In this document: positions 6,576 through 15,292 of the stretch, one piece after another | Position numbering within the stretch: the first letter of the stretch is position 1 | Layout: each line of letters begins with the position of its first letter | Assembly (NCBI GenBank): GCA_017458225.1 | Contig: JAFTFX010000031.1 | Location: forward strand, 1 to 64,000 | Direction: 5' to 3' | DNA: 64,000 bases | Source of the DNA: Prevotella sp. | GTDB lineage: Bacteria; Bacteroidota; Bacteroidia; Bacteroidales; Bacteroidaceae | Position numbers and translations under genes: made by a program | The notes under the pieces: model-generated | What the model saw: only the letters and a program-made list of their open reading frames with translations | The model's database searches: none | What the model was told of the DNA's origin: nothing

Positions 6576-8030
6576 TTATTCCTCGCTGACCATGTCCTGA
6601 CCGAACTTGGTGATTTTCTTCTTCATCTTGTTCCAGAAACTGTTCTCGCGAGCTGCTTGCTGGCGTTTGCGCTCCTCCTCGCGTTCGCGCTCCTCTTCCT
6701 CTCTGCGCTTGCGCTCTTCTTCCTCACGCTTGCGACGGGCTTCTTCTTCGGCAAGCTTCTCTTCCTGTTCGGTACGAATGACACCGGGGCCGGCCTCGTG
6801 TGCCTGACGCGGTGTGCGGTCGGCAACGTCGTTGGTAGTCGGTGTGTTCTCGTCGAAGAGACTGCGATTGGGGTCGATCTCACTGCCGGCACAGTTGATG
6901 TAGCCTTTTGCCAGTAGGCCCAGCAGCGTGTTCATGGTGCAGTCGTGTGCCTTGATGGCCTCCTGGCTGGAGTTGATGCTGGTGGTCACGAACTTGGCAA
7001 TGCGTATCTTCTCGATGTGGGTGTGTAGGGCAAAAGCCTTCTCGATATTCTTCATGTTGGCACCGCCACCCGTGAGGATGATGCCGCCGAGCAGTTTGTC
7101 GTAGTACTCGTTGGGAATCTGTTCGCGCACATTCAAGATGATTTCCTCCAAGCGGCCCTCTACGATATCAATGAACTTACGGCACTCCACCTGGCGTTCC
7201 TGGTCGATGCTGTATTTCAGGGTGTCATCGATTTCGTTGTTGTCGGTATAGGCAGAGGCATACTTTATCTTCATCTTCTCAGCCTCGCTCTCTTCCATCT
7301 GCAAGGAAGCAATGTCCTTGGTGATGTTGTTCGAACCAAGGGGAATGACGGCCAGATGGCGCAGCACGTTCTTCGAGAACACGCTGACGGTCGTCGTGTC
7401 GGCACCGATGTCGACGAGGGCACAGCCGGAACGCTTCTCTACCTCGGTGAGCACGGCATTGGCCAGTGCCAGTGGGGCCAGATACATCTCGACAACCTTG
7501 ATGCCTGCAGTCTCGAAGCATTTGTTCAGGTTCTGGAAGAACGACTTGCGTTCCAAGATGTTCAGGTAGTTGCCCTCCAGATGGGAGGCACGGATGCCGA
7601 CTGGATCGAGCTGCAGCTGGGTGTCAACCTTATACTCCTGTTCGGCCACATCCAGAATTTTCTGGTCGGGATAGTCCAGATTGCGGTTCTCTTCCATCAG
7701 TTCAATCACCATCTCTTGTGTGATGATGGTATCGGCAGGCAGTTCTTTGGACACCACGTTGCGGACACCACGGATGGACTGTCCGCCCACGCCTACGAAC
7801 ACCTGCGTGATGTGGGTCTTCAGCTGACTTTCCAACTTCTTGATGATGTTGGTAAGACAAAGTGCTGTCTTGTCAATGTTGTAAACTACGCCCTTCCGAA
7901 TGAACGAGGAAGACTCCTCTTTCGCCAGTGCCAGCACACTGATGCTGCCATCGGGCTTTTTTTGTCCTGCGATGCCGGTCACCTTTGATGAACCGAGCTC
8001 AATTGCAACGATAAATTCTTTTTCTACCAT
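6576..8030 (-). CDS. ftsA: Cell division protein FtsA
   Basis: 484 residues, longer than the ~420 of E. coli FtsA. FtsA is the actin-like ATPase that tethers FtsZ to the membrane. Visible: N-terminal VAIELGSSKVTGIAG (phosphate 1), ALVDIGADTTTVSVF near residue 205 (phosphate 2), and ILTGGGANMKNIEKAF (adenosine motif) near 315. From about 420 the protein runs into a dense Glu/Arg/Lys segment (EEARRKREEEERKRREEEE), a probable single alpha helix. It then ends with NSFWNKMKKKITKFGQDM, a good amphipathic membrane-targeting helix. The helix spacer is the unusual part. It is 7 nt after ftsQ. Confidence 0.95.
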   Translation of the reverse strand: MVEKEFIVAIELGSSKVTGIAGQKKPDGSISVLALAKEESSSFIRKGVVYNIDKTALCLTNIIKKLESQLKTHITQVFVGVGGQSIRGVRNVVSKELPADTIITQEMVIELMEENRNLDYPDQKILDVAEQEYKVDTQLQLDPVGIRASHLEGNYLNILERKSFFQNLNKCFETAGIKVVEMYLAPLALANAVLTEVEKRSGCALVDIGADTTTVSVFSKNVLRHLAVIPLGSNNITKDIASLQMEESEAEKMKIKYASAYTDNNEIDDTLKYSIDQERQVECRKFIDIVEGRLEEIILNVREQIPNEYYDKLLGGIILTGGGANMKNIEKAFALHTHIEKIRIAKFVTTSINSSQEAIKAHDCTMNTLLGLLAKGYINCAGSEIDPNRSLFDENTPTTNDVADRTPRQAHEAGPGVIRTEQEEKLAEEEARRKREEEERKRREEEEREREEERKRQQAARENSFWNKMKKKITKFGQDMVSEE

Positions 8031-8037
8031 ATCTGTC

Positions 8038-8790
8038 CTATAGTTTTTTCAGTTTCCTCTTTTTACAAATAATCTGGTTGTCAAACTCAACGCTGATGCG
8101 CGAATAGCGGTTCCATCCGGCCTCGTTCAGCCCGTAGAGATAGAACTTGCGCAGTCGGTCCAGCTTCTTCTCAACATTGGTAGGCTGGCCGAGGTAGGCA
8201 ATGTGGTCGCCCACGCGCGGTATGAGTTCCATAGAGCCATCGCTGAGCACGTTCAGCTGTACAATCTGGTTCTTCCAGAAATCGTCGTCGCGAACGCTGT
8301 TGGCGATGGGAGTCAGTATTTTCGACGCATATTTCTTGCTGATGTGGCCGGTGGCTACAATCAGGTTGCAAGTGTATTTGTGATGCGGAATGGCCTCGCC
8401 ACGATTGTCAACATAATAGTCGTCGCCGTTGTCGGCCATGACGCGGATGACGGGTACGCGCTGACGTATCTTGATGCAGAGCACACCGTCGATAGCCTTA
8501 TAGCACTCGGCTTTGTCGATCAGTTCGTTGCCCTGCAAGATTTCCTCAATCTGGCGCGTGTTGATATTCGCCATCGGTTGGGCAATCAGCGTGAGTCCCG
8601 ACTGTCGCAGCATCGCTCTGATGGAATTTTCGTTCAGAAATCCTTCAGCGAAGTCTTGCTCAATGCTGATATGCACGTTGCGGCAGATGTCTGACTCCTT
8701 GTCGGGCTTGTTGAAAGCCGTTATGGCCAGCACAAGGTAGATGCCTACCAGGACATCAAGCACGATGATGGTTGTCTTCTTCCAGTTCAT
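8038..8790 (-). CDS. ftsQ: Cell division protein FtsQ
   Basis: 250 residues. One N-terminal membrane segment (TIIVLDVLVGIYLVLAITAF) is followed by a periplasmic region with a POTRA-like start (VHISIEQDFAEGFLNENSIRAML) and IRQRVPVIRVMADNGDDYYVD. The fold and the position between murC and ftsA identify FtsQ, which links early and late divisome proteins with FtsL. The C-terminus is basic (CKKRKLKKL). Sequence conservation in FtsQ is low, so the call rests partly on synteny. Confidence 0.9.
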   Translation of the reverse strand: MNWKKTTIIVLDVLVGIYLVLAITAFNKPDKESDICRNVHISIEQDFAEGFLNENSIRAMLRQSGLTLIAQPMANINTRQIEEILQGNELIDKAECYKAIDGVLCIKIRQRVPVIRVMADNGDDYYVDNRGEAIPHHKYTCNLIVATGHISKKYASKILTPIANSVRDDDFWKNQIVQLNVLSDGSMELIPRVGDHIAYLGQPTNVEKKLDRLRKFYLYGLNEAGWNRYSRISVEFDNQIICKKRKLKKL

Positions 8791-8820
8791 AGGGACTAAC
8801 AGTTTTTCAGCCTTTGCAGA

Positions 8821-10200
8821 CTATTTGATTTTGGATTGTAGTATCTTTGTTATTTGCGGAACCTGGTTGTCCAGATCGCCGGCACCCAGCACAATCAGTA
8901 CGTCGAAGGTGCGGCTCTTCACGAGGTTGAGCACCTCGCTTTTCTCAATGATCTGTTTCTTGACACCGGGCTTCAGATTGTCGTAGATGAGCTGCGACGT
9001 AACTCCTTCGATAGGTTGTTCGCGAGCGGGATAAATCTCGGTCAAGATGACTTCGTCAAGCAGACTGAGTGCATCGGCAAACTCGTGATAGAAGTCGCGA
9101 GTGCGCGTGTAGAGATGTGGCTGGAAAATGGCCGTGATATGCCGGTTCTTGTAAAGTTCGCGTATGCTCTTCGCACTCTGGTAGATCTCCTTGGGGTGAT
9201 GGGCATAGTCGCTGAGAAAGACGATTTTGTCGCTCTTGAGCTTGAAATCGAAGCGGCGGTCGACACCCCCGTATGTCTTCATTCCGTAGCGCAGCTCTTC
9301 AGCTGTGCAGCCAGCCAGCTGTGCCATGGCCATGGCAGCAATGCCGTTGTCGATGTTGATGGGGACGGGCTGTCCCAGTTCTACGTCTTTCACACACTCT
9401 ATAGGCGAAATGAAGTCGAAGATGATGGTTCCGTTTTCAATGCGGATATTCTCTGCATGGAAATCTCCGGCATCGCGGCTGTAGTCATAGCGGCGCACAT
9501 TCTCACACAGATGCTCCTTCATTTCCAAGTCGCGATGAATAATCAAGGCTCCTCCCGGCTGGATGAGTTCGCTGTAGTGGCGGAAACTCTCCAGATAGGC
9601 CTCTTTTGTGCCATAGATGTCCAAATGGTCAGGGTCGGTAGAGGTGATGACCGACATGTAGGGCGACAACCAGTGGAAGGAACGGTCGAACTCGTCGGCC
9701 TCGATGACTACATAGTCGGACTGACTGAGGATATAGTTGGTGCCGTAGTTCTTGGATATACCGCCCAGAAAGGCATTGCAGTCCAGATGACTCTGGTGCA
9801 TGATGTGGGCGCACATGGTCGATGTGGTGGTCTTGCCGTGTGTGCCGGCGACGCAGAGACCCTTCATCTGTCGTGTCAGTGTGCCAAGCACCTGTGCACG
9901 TTTCTGTATCTCGAAGCCGTTCTCGCGGAAGTAGACCAGCTCTTGGTGCTCGGCAAGGATGGCAGGGGTGTAGACAACCAGACACGATTCTTTCTGCTTG
10001 CAGGCATGGGGAATCTCGTCGATGTTTTCTTCGTAGTGAATCAGCATGCCTTCTTTCTCCAGCCGACGGGTTAAGTCGCTGGGGGTCTTGTCGTAGCCGG
10101 CAACAACCAAGCCGCGATGGATGAAATAACGGGCGATGGCACTCATGCCGATGCCACCGGCTCCAACGAAGTAGACTGACTTAATATCTTGAGGTTTCAT
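8821..10200 (-). CDS. murC: UDP-N-acetylmuramate-L-alanine ligase MurC
   Basis: 459 residues. It ligates L-Ala to UDP-MurNAc with ATP in the cytoplasm. The N-terminal nucleotide-sugar site YFVGAGGIGMSAIARYF, the P-loop VAGTHGKTTTSTM near 113, the EADEFDRSFHWL motif near 170, the STDPDHLDIYG segment and DYAHHPKEI are all in the expected order for MurC (GTHGKTTT rather than the GTNGKTT of MurE/MurF). It overlaps murG by 4 nt and is followed by ftsQ after 30 nt. Confidence 0.96.
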   Translation of the reverse strand: MKPQDIKSVYFVGAGGIGMSAIARYFIHRGLVVAGYDKTPSDLTRRLEKEGMLIHYEENIDEIPHACKQKESCLVVYTPAILAEHQELVYFRENGFEIQKRAQVLGTLTRQMKGLCVAGTHGKTTTSTMCAHIMHQSHLDCNAFLGGISKNYGTNYILSQSDYVVIEADEFDRSFHWLSPYMSVITSTDPDHLDIYGTKEAYLESFRHYSELIQPGGALIIHRDLEMKEHLCENVRRYDYSRDAGDFHAENIRIENGTIIFDFISPIECVKDVELGQPVPINIDNGIAAMAMAQLAGCTAEELRYGMKTYGGVDRRFDFKLKSDKIVFLSDYAHHPKEIYQSAKSIRELYKNRHITAIFQPHLYTRTRDFYHEFADALSLLDEVILTEIYPAREQPIEGVTSQLIYDNLKPGVKKQIIEKSEVLNLVKSRTFDVLIVLGAGDLDNQVPQITKILQSKIK

Positions 10201-11333
10201 TTTGATAGTTTGATTACTTCTTTTGCAATGATTTCGGCTGAATTGGGCAGAGCCATCTTGAGTACGTTCTCACTGAGTGACTGCAGCTTGGCATCGTCGT
10301 TGACGGTCTCGATGGCCAGATTGATGAGTTTCTGCGGAGCTTCGGCATCGCTAACGAAGAGCGCTGCCTGTCGGTTGACGAGTGCCATGGCGTTCTTGGT
10401 CTGGTGATCTTCGGCTACATTTGGGCTGGGTACCAGAATGACGGGCTTGCCGATAAGGCAAAACTCAGAGATGCTGCTGGCTCCGGCACGACTGATCACC
10501 AAATCGGCAGCCTTGTAGGCAGCGGCCATGTCGGAGATAAAATCCATGACTTTTAAATTGCTGGGCTGCCCTTTCTCTTTCAGTTGCTCGGCAATATGGC
10601 TGCTATAGAACTTGCCTGTCTGCCAAATGAACTGCAGACTGGAGTTTTCAATCTCCTTCAGATGCTGCAAGACACTCTCATTGATGGTACGGGCACCTAA
10701 GCTGCCACCCACTAAGAGGACGGTCTTCTTGTCAGGATTGAGACCAAAGGAAGCCAGAGCCTCTTGGCGCGTAATGGTGGAATCGAGCAGGGCCTGTCTG
10801 ACGGGGTTGCCTGTCAGCATGATTTTCTCTGCAGGGAAGAAACGCTCCATGCCTTCATAGGCCACGCAAATTTTCTGTGCTTTCTTTGCCAGCAGTTTGT
10901 TGGTAACACCGGCGTATGAGTTCTGTTCCTGTATGAGACAAGGAATACCCATCGAGGCCGCTTTGTTGAGCGTGGGACCACTGGCATAGCCACCCACGCC
11001 GACAGCCACCATTGGGCGAAATTCCTTGATAATGGATTTGGCCATGCGCTGGCTTTTCCAGATTTTGAAGAGTACTTTGATGTTGCGCAGCAGATGCTTA
11101 CGGTCAAAGCCGCAAATGGGCAGACCTTTGATTTCATAGCCTGCTGCCGGAACACGCTGCATCTCCATGCGCCCCTCGGCACCTACAAACAATATCTTGG
11201 CATTGGGAACCTGTTCCCTAATGGCGTTCGCAATGGATATGGCGGGGAAAATGTGACCGCCGGTTCCGCCTCCGCTGACGATGACTCTCAGTGCCTCGTC
11301 TGACGATGTTCTCTGATTGTTAGCTTGTTCCAT
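10197..11333 (-). CDS. murG: Lipid II synthase MurG
   Basis: 378 residues. A glycosyltransferase (GT28) that adds GlcNAc to lipid I on the inner face of the membrane. Diagnostic: VSGGGTGGHIFPAISIA near residue 19, GVGGYASGPTLNKAA near 115, LVGGSLGARTINESV near 200, and the C-terminal UDP-sugar site LVISRAGASSISEFCL with PSPNVAEDHQTKNA. The start codon is 10 nt after the end of ftsW and the stop overlaps the murC start (ATGA). Confidence 0.96.
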   Translation of the reverse strand: MEQANNQRTSSDEALRVIVSGGGTGGHIFPAISIANAIREQVPNAKILFVGAEGRMEMQRVPAAGYEIKGLPICGFDRKHLLRNIKVLFKIWKSQRMAKSIIKEFRPMVAVGVGGYASGPTLNKAASMGIPCLIQEQNSYAGVTNKLLAKKAQKICVAYEGMERFFPAEKIMLTGNPVRQALLDSTITRQEALASFGLNPDKKTVLLVGGSLGARTINESVLQHLKEIENSSLQFIWQTGKFYSSHIAEQLKEKGQPSNLKVMDFISDMAAAYKAADLVISRAGASSISEFCLIGKPVILVPSPNVAEDHQTKNAMALVNRQAALFVSDAEAPQKLINLAIETVNDDAKLQSLSENVLKMALPNSAEIIAKEVIKLSK

Positions 11334-11343
11334 AGTCTTTTTT

Positions 11344-12594
11344 CTATTTGGATGGAGCCTGTACGGGTTCGCTCTGTTTGGCCGAACGGCTCACACTGAG
11401 CATGGCTCCGATATATGCACAATTGATAATGGTAGACGTACCGCCCTTCGAAATGAGGGGAAGCGGCTGTCCGGTAACTGGCATCAGGCCTACGGCAACC
11501 ATCATGTTGATAGTGGCCTGAATCACTAACAGCAGGGCAAGCCCCAGCACCAGGAAGGCAGGGAAGTTGTTCTCGCAACGGCCTGCAATGCGAGCTGCAC
11601 GGAATAGCAGGATGATGTACAGGAAGACGACGGCAATAGCTCCTGCGATACCTATCTCCTCAATGATGATGGCATAGATGAAGTCGCTGAAGGCCTGTGG
11701 CAGATAGTCGCGCTCGGTGGAGTTACCCGGCCCTTTGCCGATAACACCCGACGATGCGATGGCGATGTTGGCATGGCCGACCTGGAAGTTCTTGTCGATG
11801 TCGTAGTCCTTAGCACTGACCTTCGACGTGCCAGAGTGCTTTAAGATGCGGTTGCGCCAAGTTGCAAAGCGGTGAAAAACGCCGCCACCCTTGATCTCGT
11901 CTTTGTTGCCGAATGAGGCTTGTGCGGTTGGAGGGTTCTTCTCGTCGTCGACCTTCTCAATACTTCCCAAGGTGAGGACGAGAGTCAGGAACACACCTAC
12001 GACCAAGGCTCCGGCCCCCATCAGCTTGCCCAGTTGCACCATTGGTACACGTGCAATAAACATCATCAGGAAGATGACCATGAAGAGCAAACAGGCCGTC
12101 GACAGATTCTCGATGCCAATCAGGAAAACTGCCGGCATGACGATGCACAGCACATATTTCATGGCCTTGTCATCGGCTCCCTTCCCGTCAGTGCGCTGCA
12201 TGGCACTCAGAATCTGTGCCGTGGCAAGTACCATGGTGCCCTTGGCAATCTCGGAGGGCTGGAAGGTGAAACCGGCAATTTTGATGACGCGGTTGGCACC
12301 ATTGATACTCTCACCGCCAATGAGTACCCAAAGCAGGGTTCCAAAAGTGATGAACAGCAGCAGGGGTGTTACTATTTTGAAGTATCTGCACGGTATGTTG
12401 AGCGTAACAATGGCGACGAAGACTCCAAAGAGAATCATGCCGGAGTGATAGATCAAGGGGCTCAGGTAGTTCTGCGACTTGTAGGTCAGCGTGCTCGAAG
12501 CAGAGAAAACCTCTACCACACTGATGATACAAAGAAACAGAAAGACCATCCAGATGACCTTGTCGCCTTTGAAGAGATTGCCTATTTTGTTCAT
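11344..12594 (-). CDS. ftsW: Septal peptidoglycan polymerase FtsW
   Basis: 416 residues of the SEDS family with about ten membrane segments. SEDS proteins polymerise lipid II and work with a class B PBP, here FtsI. Visible: the N-terminal KVIWMVFLFLCIISVVEVFSAS segment, FQPSEIAKG, a periplasmic loop of ~70 residues (about 215-270), the NIAIASSGVIGKGPGNS segment, and the C-terminal VTGQPLPLISKGGTS. The long loop with EKVDDEKNPPTAQAS is typical of the longer Bacteroidota version. The spacer to murD is entirely a 9-bp tandem repeat. Confidence 0.94.
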   Translation of the reverse strand: MNKIGNLFKGDKVIWMVFLFLCIISVVEVFSASSTLTYKSQNYLSPLIYHSGMILFGVFVAIVTLNIPCRYFKIVTPLLLFITFGTLLWVLIGGESINGANRVIKIAGFTFQPSEIAKGTMVLATAQILSAMQRTDGKGADDKAMKYVLCIVMPAVFLIGIENLSTACLLFMVIFLMMFIARVPMVQLGKLMGAGALVVGVFLTLVLTLGSIEKVDDEKNPPTAQASFGNKDEIKGGGVFHRFATWRNRILKHSGTSKVSAKDYDIDKNFQVGHANIAIASSGVIGKGPGNSTERDYLPQAFSDFIYAIIIEEIGIAGAIAVVFLYIILLFRAARIAGRCENNFPAFLVLGLALLLVIQATINMMVAVGLMPVTGQPLPLISKGGTSTIINCAYIGAMLSVSRSAKQSEPVQAPSK

Positions 12595-12610
12595 TCTTTT
12601 TTGATAAAGT

Positions 12611-12695
12611 CGGAGTAATCAGAATAATCGGAGTAATCAGAATAATCGGAGTAATCGGAATAATCAGAGTAATCAGAGTGATCGGAGGCTTCAGA
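12611..12695. repeat. 9-bp tandem repeat filling the murD-ftsW spacer
   Basis: About nine units of CGGAGTAAT/CAGAATAAT follow one another without gaps; the array includes the TGA stop of murD (12691-12693) and ends 16 nt before ftsW. Read on the coding strand, the units are GAT-TAY-TCN, i.e. DYS codons. A related GAN-TAY-TCN array is translated inside the ParC tail (59768-59832). Confidence 0.9.
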
Positions 12696-14022
12696 GATTC
12701 CTTACCAGTTCCTTGAACTGCTCACCGCGATCTTCCATGTTCTTGAACAGGTCGAAGGAGGCGCAGCAGGGGCTTAGTAGTACGGTCTCGCCTGGCTTGG
12801 CCAGTTCATAGCAGGCTGCTACGCAGTCTTTCATGGAGTGAGTGTCGCGGACGGGCAGGCCCAACTCGTCGAAGTTGTCGTGCAATTTCTGATTGTCGGC
12901 TCCTAAGTAGACGAGGGCAGAGCACTTCTCTTTCACCAGTGGCTTGATAGGCCCATAGTCGTTGCCTTTGTCTTTTCCACCGATAATGAGCACTACCTTT
13001 GTCTTCATCGAGTCGAGGGCATACCAGCAGGCATCCACATTGGTGGCTTTCGAGTCGTTGACATAATGAACACCACGTACATCAGCAACTTTCTCCAGCC
13101 TGTGTTCAACACCAGGGAAGTCGCTTAATGACTGGCGAATCACTTCTTTCTTGATACCGGCAATGTCACCGGCAATACCAGCGGCTAACGAGTTGTATAT
13201 ATTGTGGCGCCCCGTCAGACTTAGATGTTCTTGTTCCATGTTGAAGGGCTCGGGCTTCTCGATGACGTAGTTGCCAGCCTCAATATAGCCAATACTGCCC
13301 TTCTCGCGCAATTCGGAGAAAGGATACTGGATGGCCTGTATGTTGTATTTTTTTAACTCGCGCTGAATAATGGGATCGTCGTTCCAATAGATGAAAGCAT
13401 CGTCTTTGGTCTGGTTCTGCAAAATACGCATCTTGGCATCCACATAGTTTTGCATCTCAAAATTGTAACGGTCCAGATGGTCGGGCGTGATGTTCAGCAG
13501 AATGGCGATGTTGGCGCGGAAATCATACATATTGTCCAGCTGGAATGAACTCAGCTCGATGATGTAGTAGGCATGTGGATCTTCAGCCACCTGCAGGGCC
13601 AGCGAGTTACCAATGTTGCCAGCCAGGCCGCAGTCGTAGCCTGCCTCTTTGAAGATATGGTAGATGAGGCTGGTTGTGGTAGTCTTGCCATTAGACCCCG
13701 TGATACAAATCATTTTTGAATTGGTATAACGGCCGGCAAATTCGATTTCGCTGATGATATGGATGCCTTTTTCGATAGCACTTTTTACCATGGGAGCCGT
13801 GTCGGGAATGCCTGGGCTCTTGATAATCTCGTCGGCATTCAGTATTTTCTCTGCTGTGTGCTGGCCTTCTTCCCATTCAATGTGGCGCTGGTCGAGCATC
13901 TCCTTATAACGCGGAGCAATCTTCGACATGTCTGAGACAAACACGTCGAAGCCTTCTTTCTTTGCCAGGACAGCGGCACCTGCACCGCTTTCTCCTGCTC
14001 CTAAAATCACAATCCTTTTCAT
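12691..14022 (-). CDS. murD: UDP-MurNAc-L-Ala-D-Glu ligase MurD
   Basis: 443 residues from the ATG at 14022 (MKRIVILGAGESGAG). Upstream in-frame codons overlap mraY too far to be the start. MurD adds D-Glu to UDP-MurNAc-L-Ala. Motifs in order: ILGAGESGAGAAVLA, IKSPGIP, ITGSNGKTTTTSLIYH near 115, YIIELSSFQLD, LNITPDHLDRY, DSKATNVDACWYAL near 320, and SPCCASFDLFKN near the end. The start overlaps the mraY stop as ATGA. The stop codon lies inside a 9-bp repeat array. Confidence 0.96.
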   Translation of the reverse strand: MKRIVILGAGESGAGAAVLAKKEGFDVFVSDMSKIAPRYKEMLDQRHIEWEEGQHTAEKILNADEIIKSPGIPDTAPMVKSAIEKGIHIISEIEFAGRYTNSKMICITGSNGKTTTTSLIYHIFKEAGYDCGLAGNIGNSLALQVAEDPHAYYIIELSSFQLDNMYDFRANIAILLNITPDHLDRYNFEMQNYVDAKMRILQNQTKDDAFIYWNDDPIIQRELKKYNIQAIQYPFSELREKGSIGYIEAGNYVIEKPEPFNMEQEHLSLTGRHNIYNSLAAGIAGDIAGIKKEVIRQSLSDFPGVEHRLEKVADVRGVHYVNDSKATNVDACWYALDSMKTKVVLIIGGKDKGNDYGPIKPLVKEKCSALVYLGADNQKLHDNFDELGLPVRDTHSMKDCVAACYELAKPGETVLLSPCCASFDLFKNMEDRGEQFKELVRNL

Positions 14023-15290
14023 CGCATCTTTAGTGTTATGATGGTTATAGCCGCCAGGATAATTGTTGTAATCCAAAAGCGGATTGTTATCTTTGATTCA
14101 TGGAAAGGACGGCGAGGCCAGCCTTTCAGAATGTACGTTGAGGTTTGGTCAAGCTGAGAGTCCAGTTTGCGGAAGTTGTCGTGGATAGGCGTAGCCCGGA
14201 ATACTCGAACACGACGGCCTTTCCTCTTTTGCAGTTTGAACCACTGCGTCTGGATGATAACGCTTACACTCTCTACAAAGAAAATGCCGCAGAGAATGGG
14301 CAGCAACAGCTCTTTGTGAATGATGACAGCGCACACGCCGATGATGCCACCGATAGTCAGTGAACCGGTGTCACCCATAAAGATTTGTGCTGGGTATGCA
14401 TTATACCACAGGAAACCGATCATGGCTCCCACAAAGGCGCAGAGGAATACTACCAATTCCTCTGAATGGGGAATATACATGATGTCGAAATAGCTGGCAT
14501 AGCCGATGTGGGATGACACGTAGGCTAAGATGCCCAGTGCCACACCGATGATGGCTGAGTTGCCGGCGCACATGCCGTCCATGCCGTCGTTCAGGTTGGC
14601 ACCGTTTGATACGGCTGTTACGACGAGGATGGTCATGATGACGAAGAGTATCCATCCGGCTGCCACCTTATAGTCGCCGCAGAAACTCATCACCTCAGAA
14701 TAGTTCAGGTTGTGGTTCTTGATAAAAGGAATGGTGGTATGTAGCGATTTCACCGCTTCTTTCTTATGCTTGACCACAATCTCCTGATTGGGCTGTTCAA
14801 CATTGATGTTTTCACGCACCACGGCATCGGGACTCAGCCAGAGCGTCAAGCCAACAATGAAACCGATAGACACCTGTCCGATAATCTTGTATTTGCCTTT
14901 CAGTCCTTCTTTGTTTTGGCGGAAAATCTTTATGTAGTCATCCATGAAGCCGAGGAATCCTAACCAGAGTGTGGTCACCAGCATCAGAATCAGATAGATG
15001 TTTCTAAGACGACCAAACAGCAGGATGGGCACCAAGATCGACACAATGATGATGATGCCGCCCATTGTGGGTACACCTTTCTTTTCCACACCGAAGGGGT
15101 CGATGGAAGGGTCACGCTCGGTCTCAAAGATTTTCCGGCGCTTCATCCATTTGATGAAGTACTCGCCAAACCATGCCGAAAGCAGTAGTGACAGTATGAG
15201 TGCCAGCAGCGAACGGAAGGATATGTAGCTCCACATGTGAGAGCCGGGAATGTTGAATTGCTCTAAGAAGCGAAAGATGTAGTATAGCAT
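14019..15290 (-). CDS. mraY: Phospho-MurNAc-pentapeptide transferase MraY
   Basis: 423 residues, against ~360 in E. coli. A polytopic membrane enzyme that forms lipid I from UDP-MurNAc-pentapeptide and undecaprenyl phosphate. Diagnostic motifs: GVPTMGGI near 75, FMDDYIKIF near 115, VSNGANLNDGMDGM near 230 and FMGDTGSLTIGG near 310, with the catalytic Asp residues. An extra segment of ~50 residues (about 155-205, including NINVEQPNQEIVVKHKKEA) lies between membrane helices, which accounts for the length and is known from Bacteroidota MraY. It is 2 nt from murE and overlaps murD by 4 nt. Confidence 0.96.
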   Translation of the reverse strand: MLYYIFRFLEQFNIPGSHMWSYISFRSLLALILSLLLSAWFGEYFIKWMKRRKIFETERDPSIDPFGVEKKGVPTMGGIIIIVSILVPILLFGRLRNIYLILMLVTTLWLGFLGFMDDYIKIFRQNKEGLKGKYKIIGQVSIGFIVGLTLWLSPDAVVRENINVEQPNQEIVVKHKKEAVKSLHTTIPFIKNHNLNYSEVMSFCGDYKVAAGWILFVIMTILVVTAVSNGANLNDGMDGMCAGNSAIIGVALGILAYVSSHIGYASYFDIMYIPHSEELVVFLCAFVGAMIGFLWYNAYPAQIFMGDTGSLTIGGIIGVCAVIIHKELLLPILCGIFFVESVSVIIQTQWFKLQKRKGRRVRVFRATPIHDNFRKLDSQLDQTSTYILKGWPRRPFHESKITIRFWITTIILAAITIITLKMR

Positions 15291-15292
15291 CG

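Noticed and set aside
5880-6917. 345-codon plus-strand frame crossing ftsZ and ftsA
   Set aside because: Spans two conserved genes and their spacer in antisense; the hydrophobic stretch (LLAFALLFLSALALFFL) is just the reverse of the FtsA charged helix.
8854-10074. 406-codon open frame opposite murC
   Set aside because: Shadow of murC; murC has all Mur ligase motifs in order.
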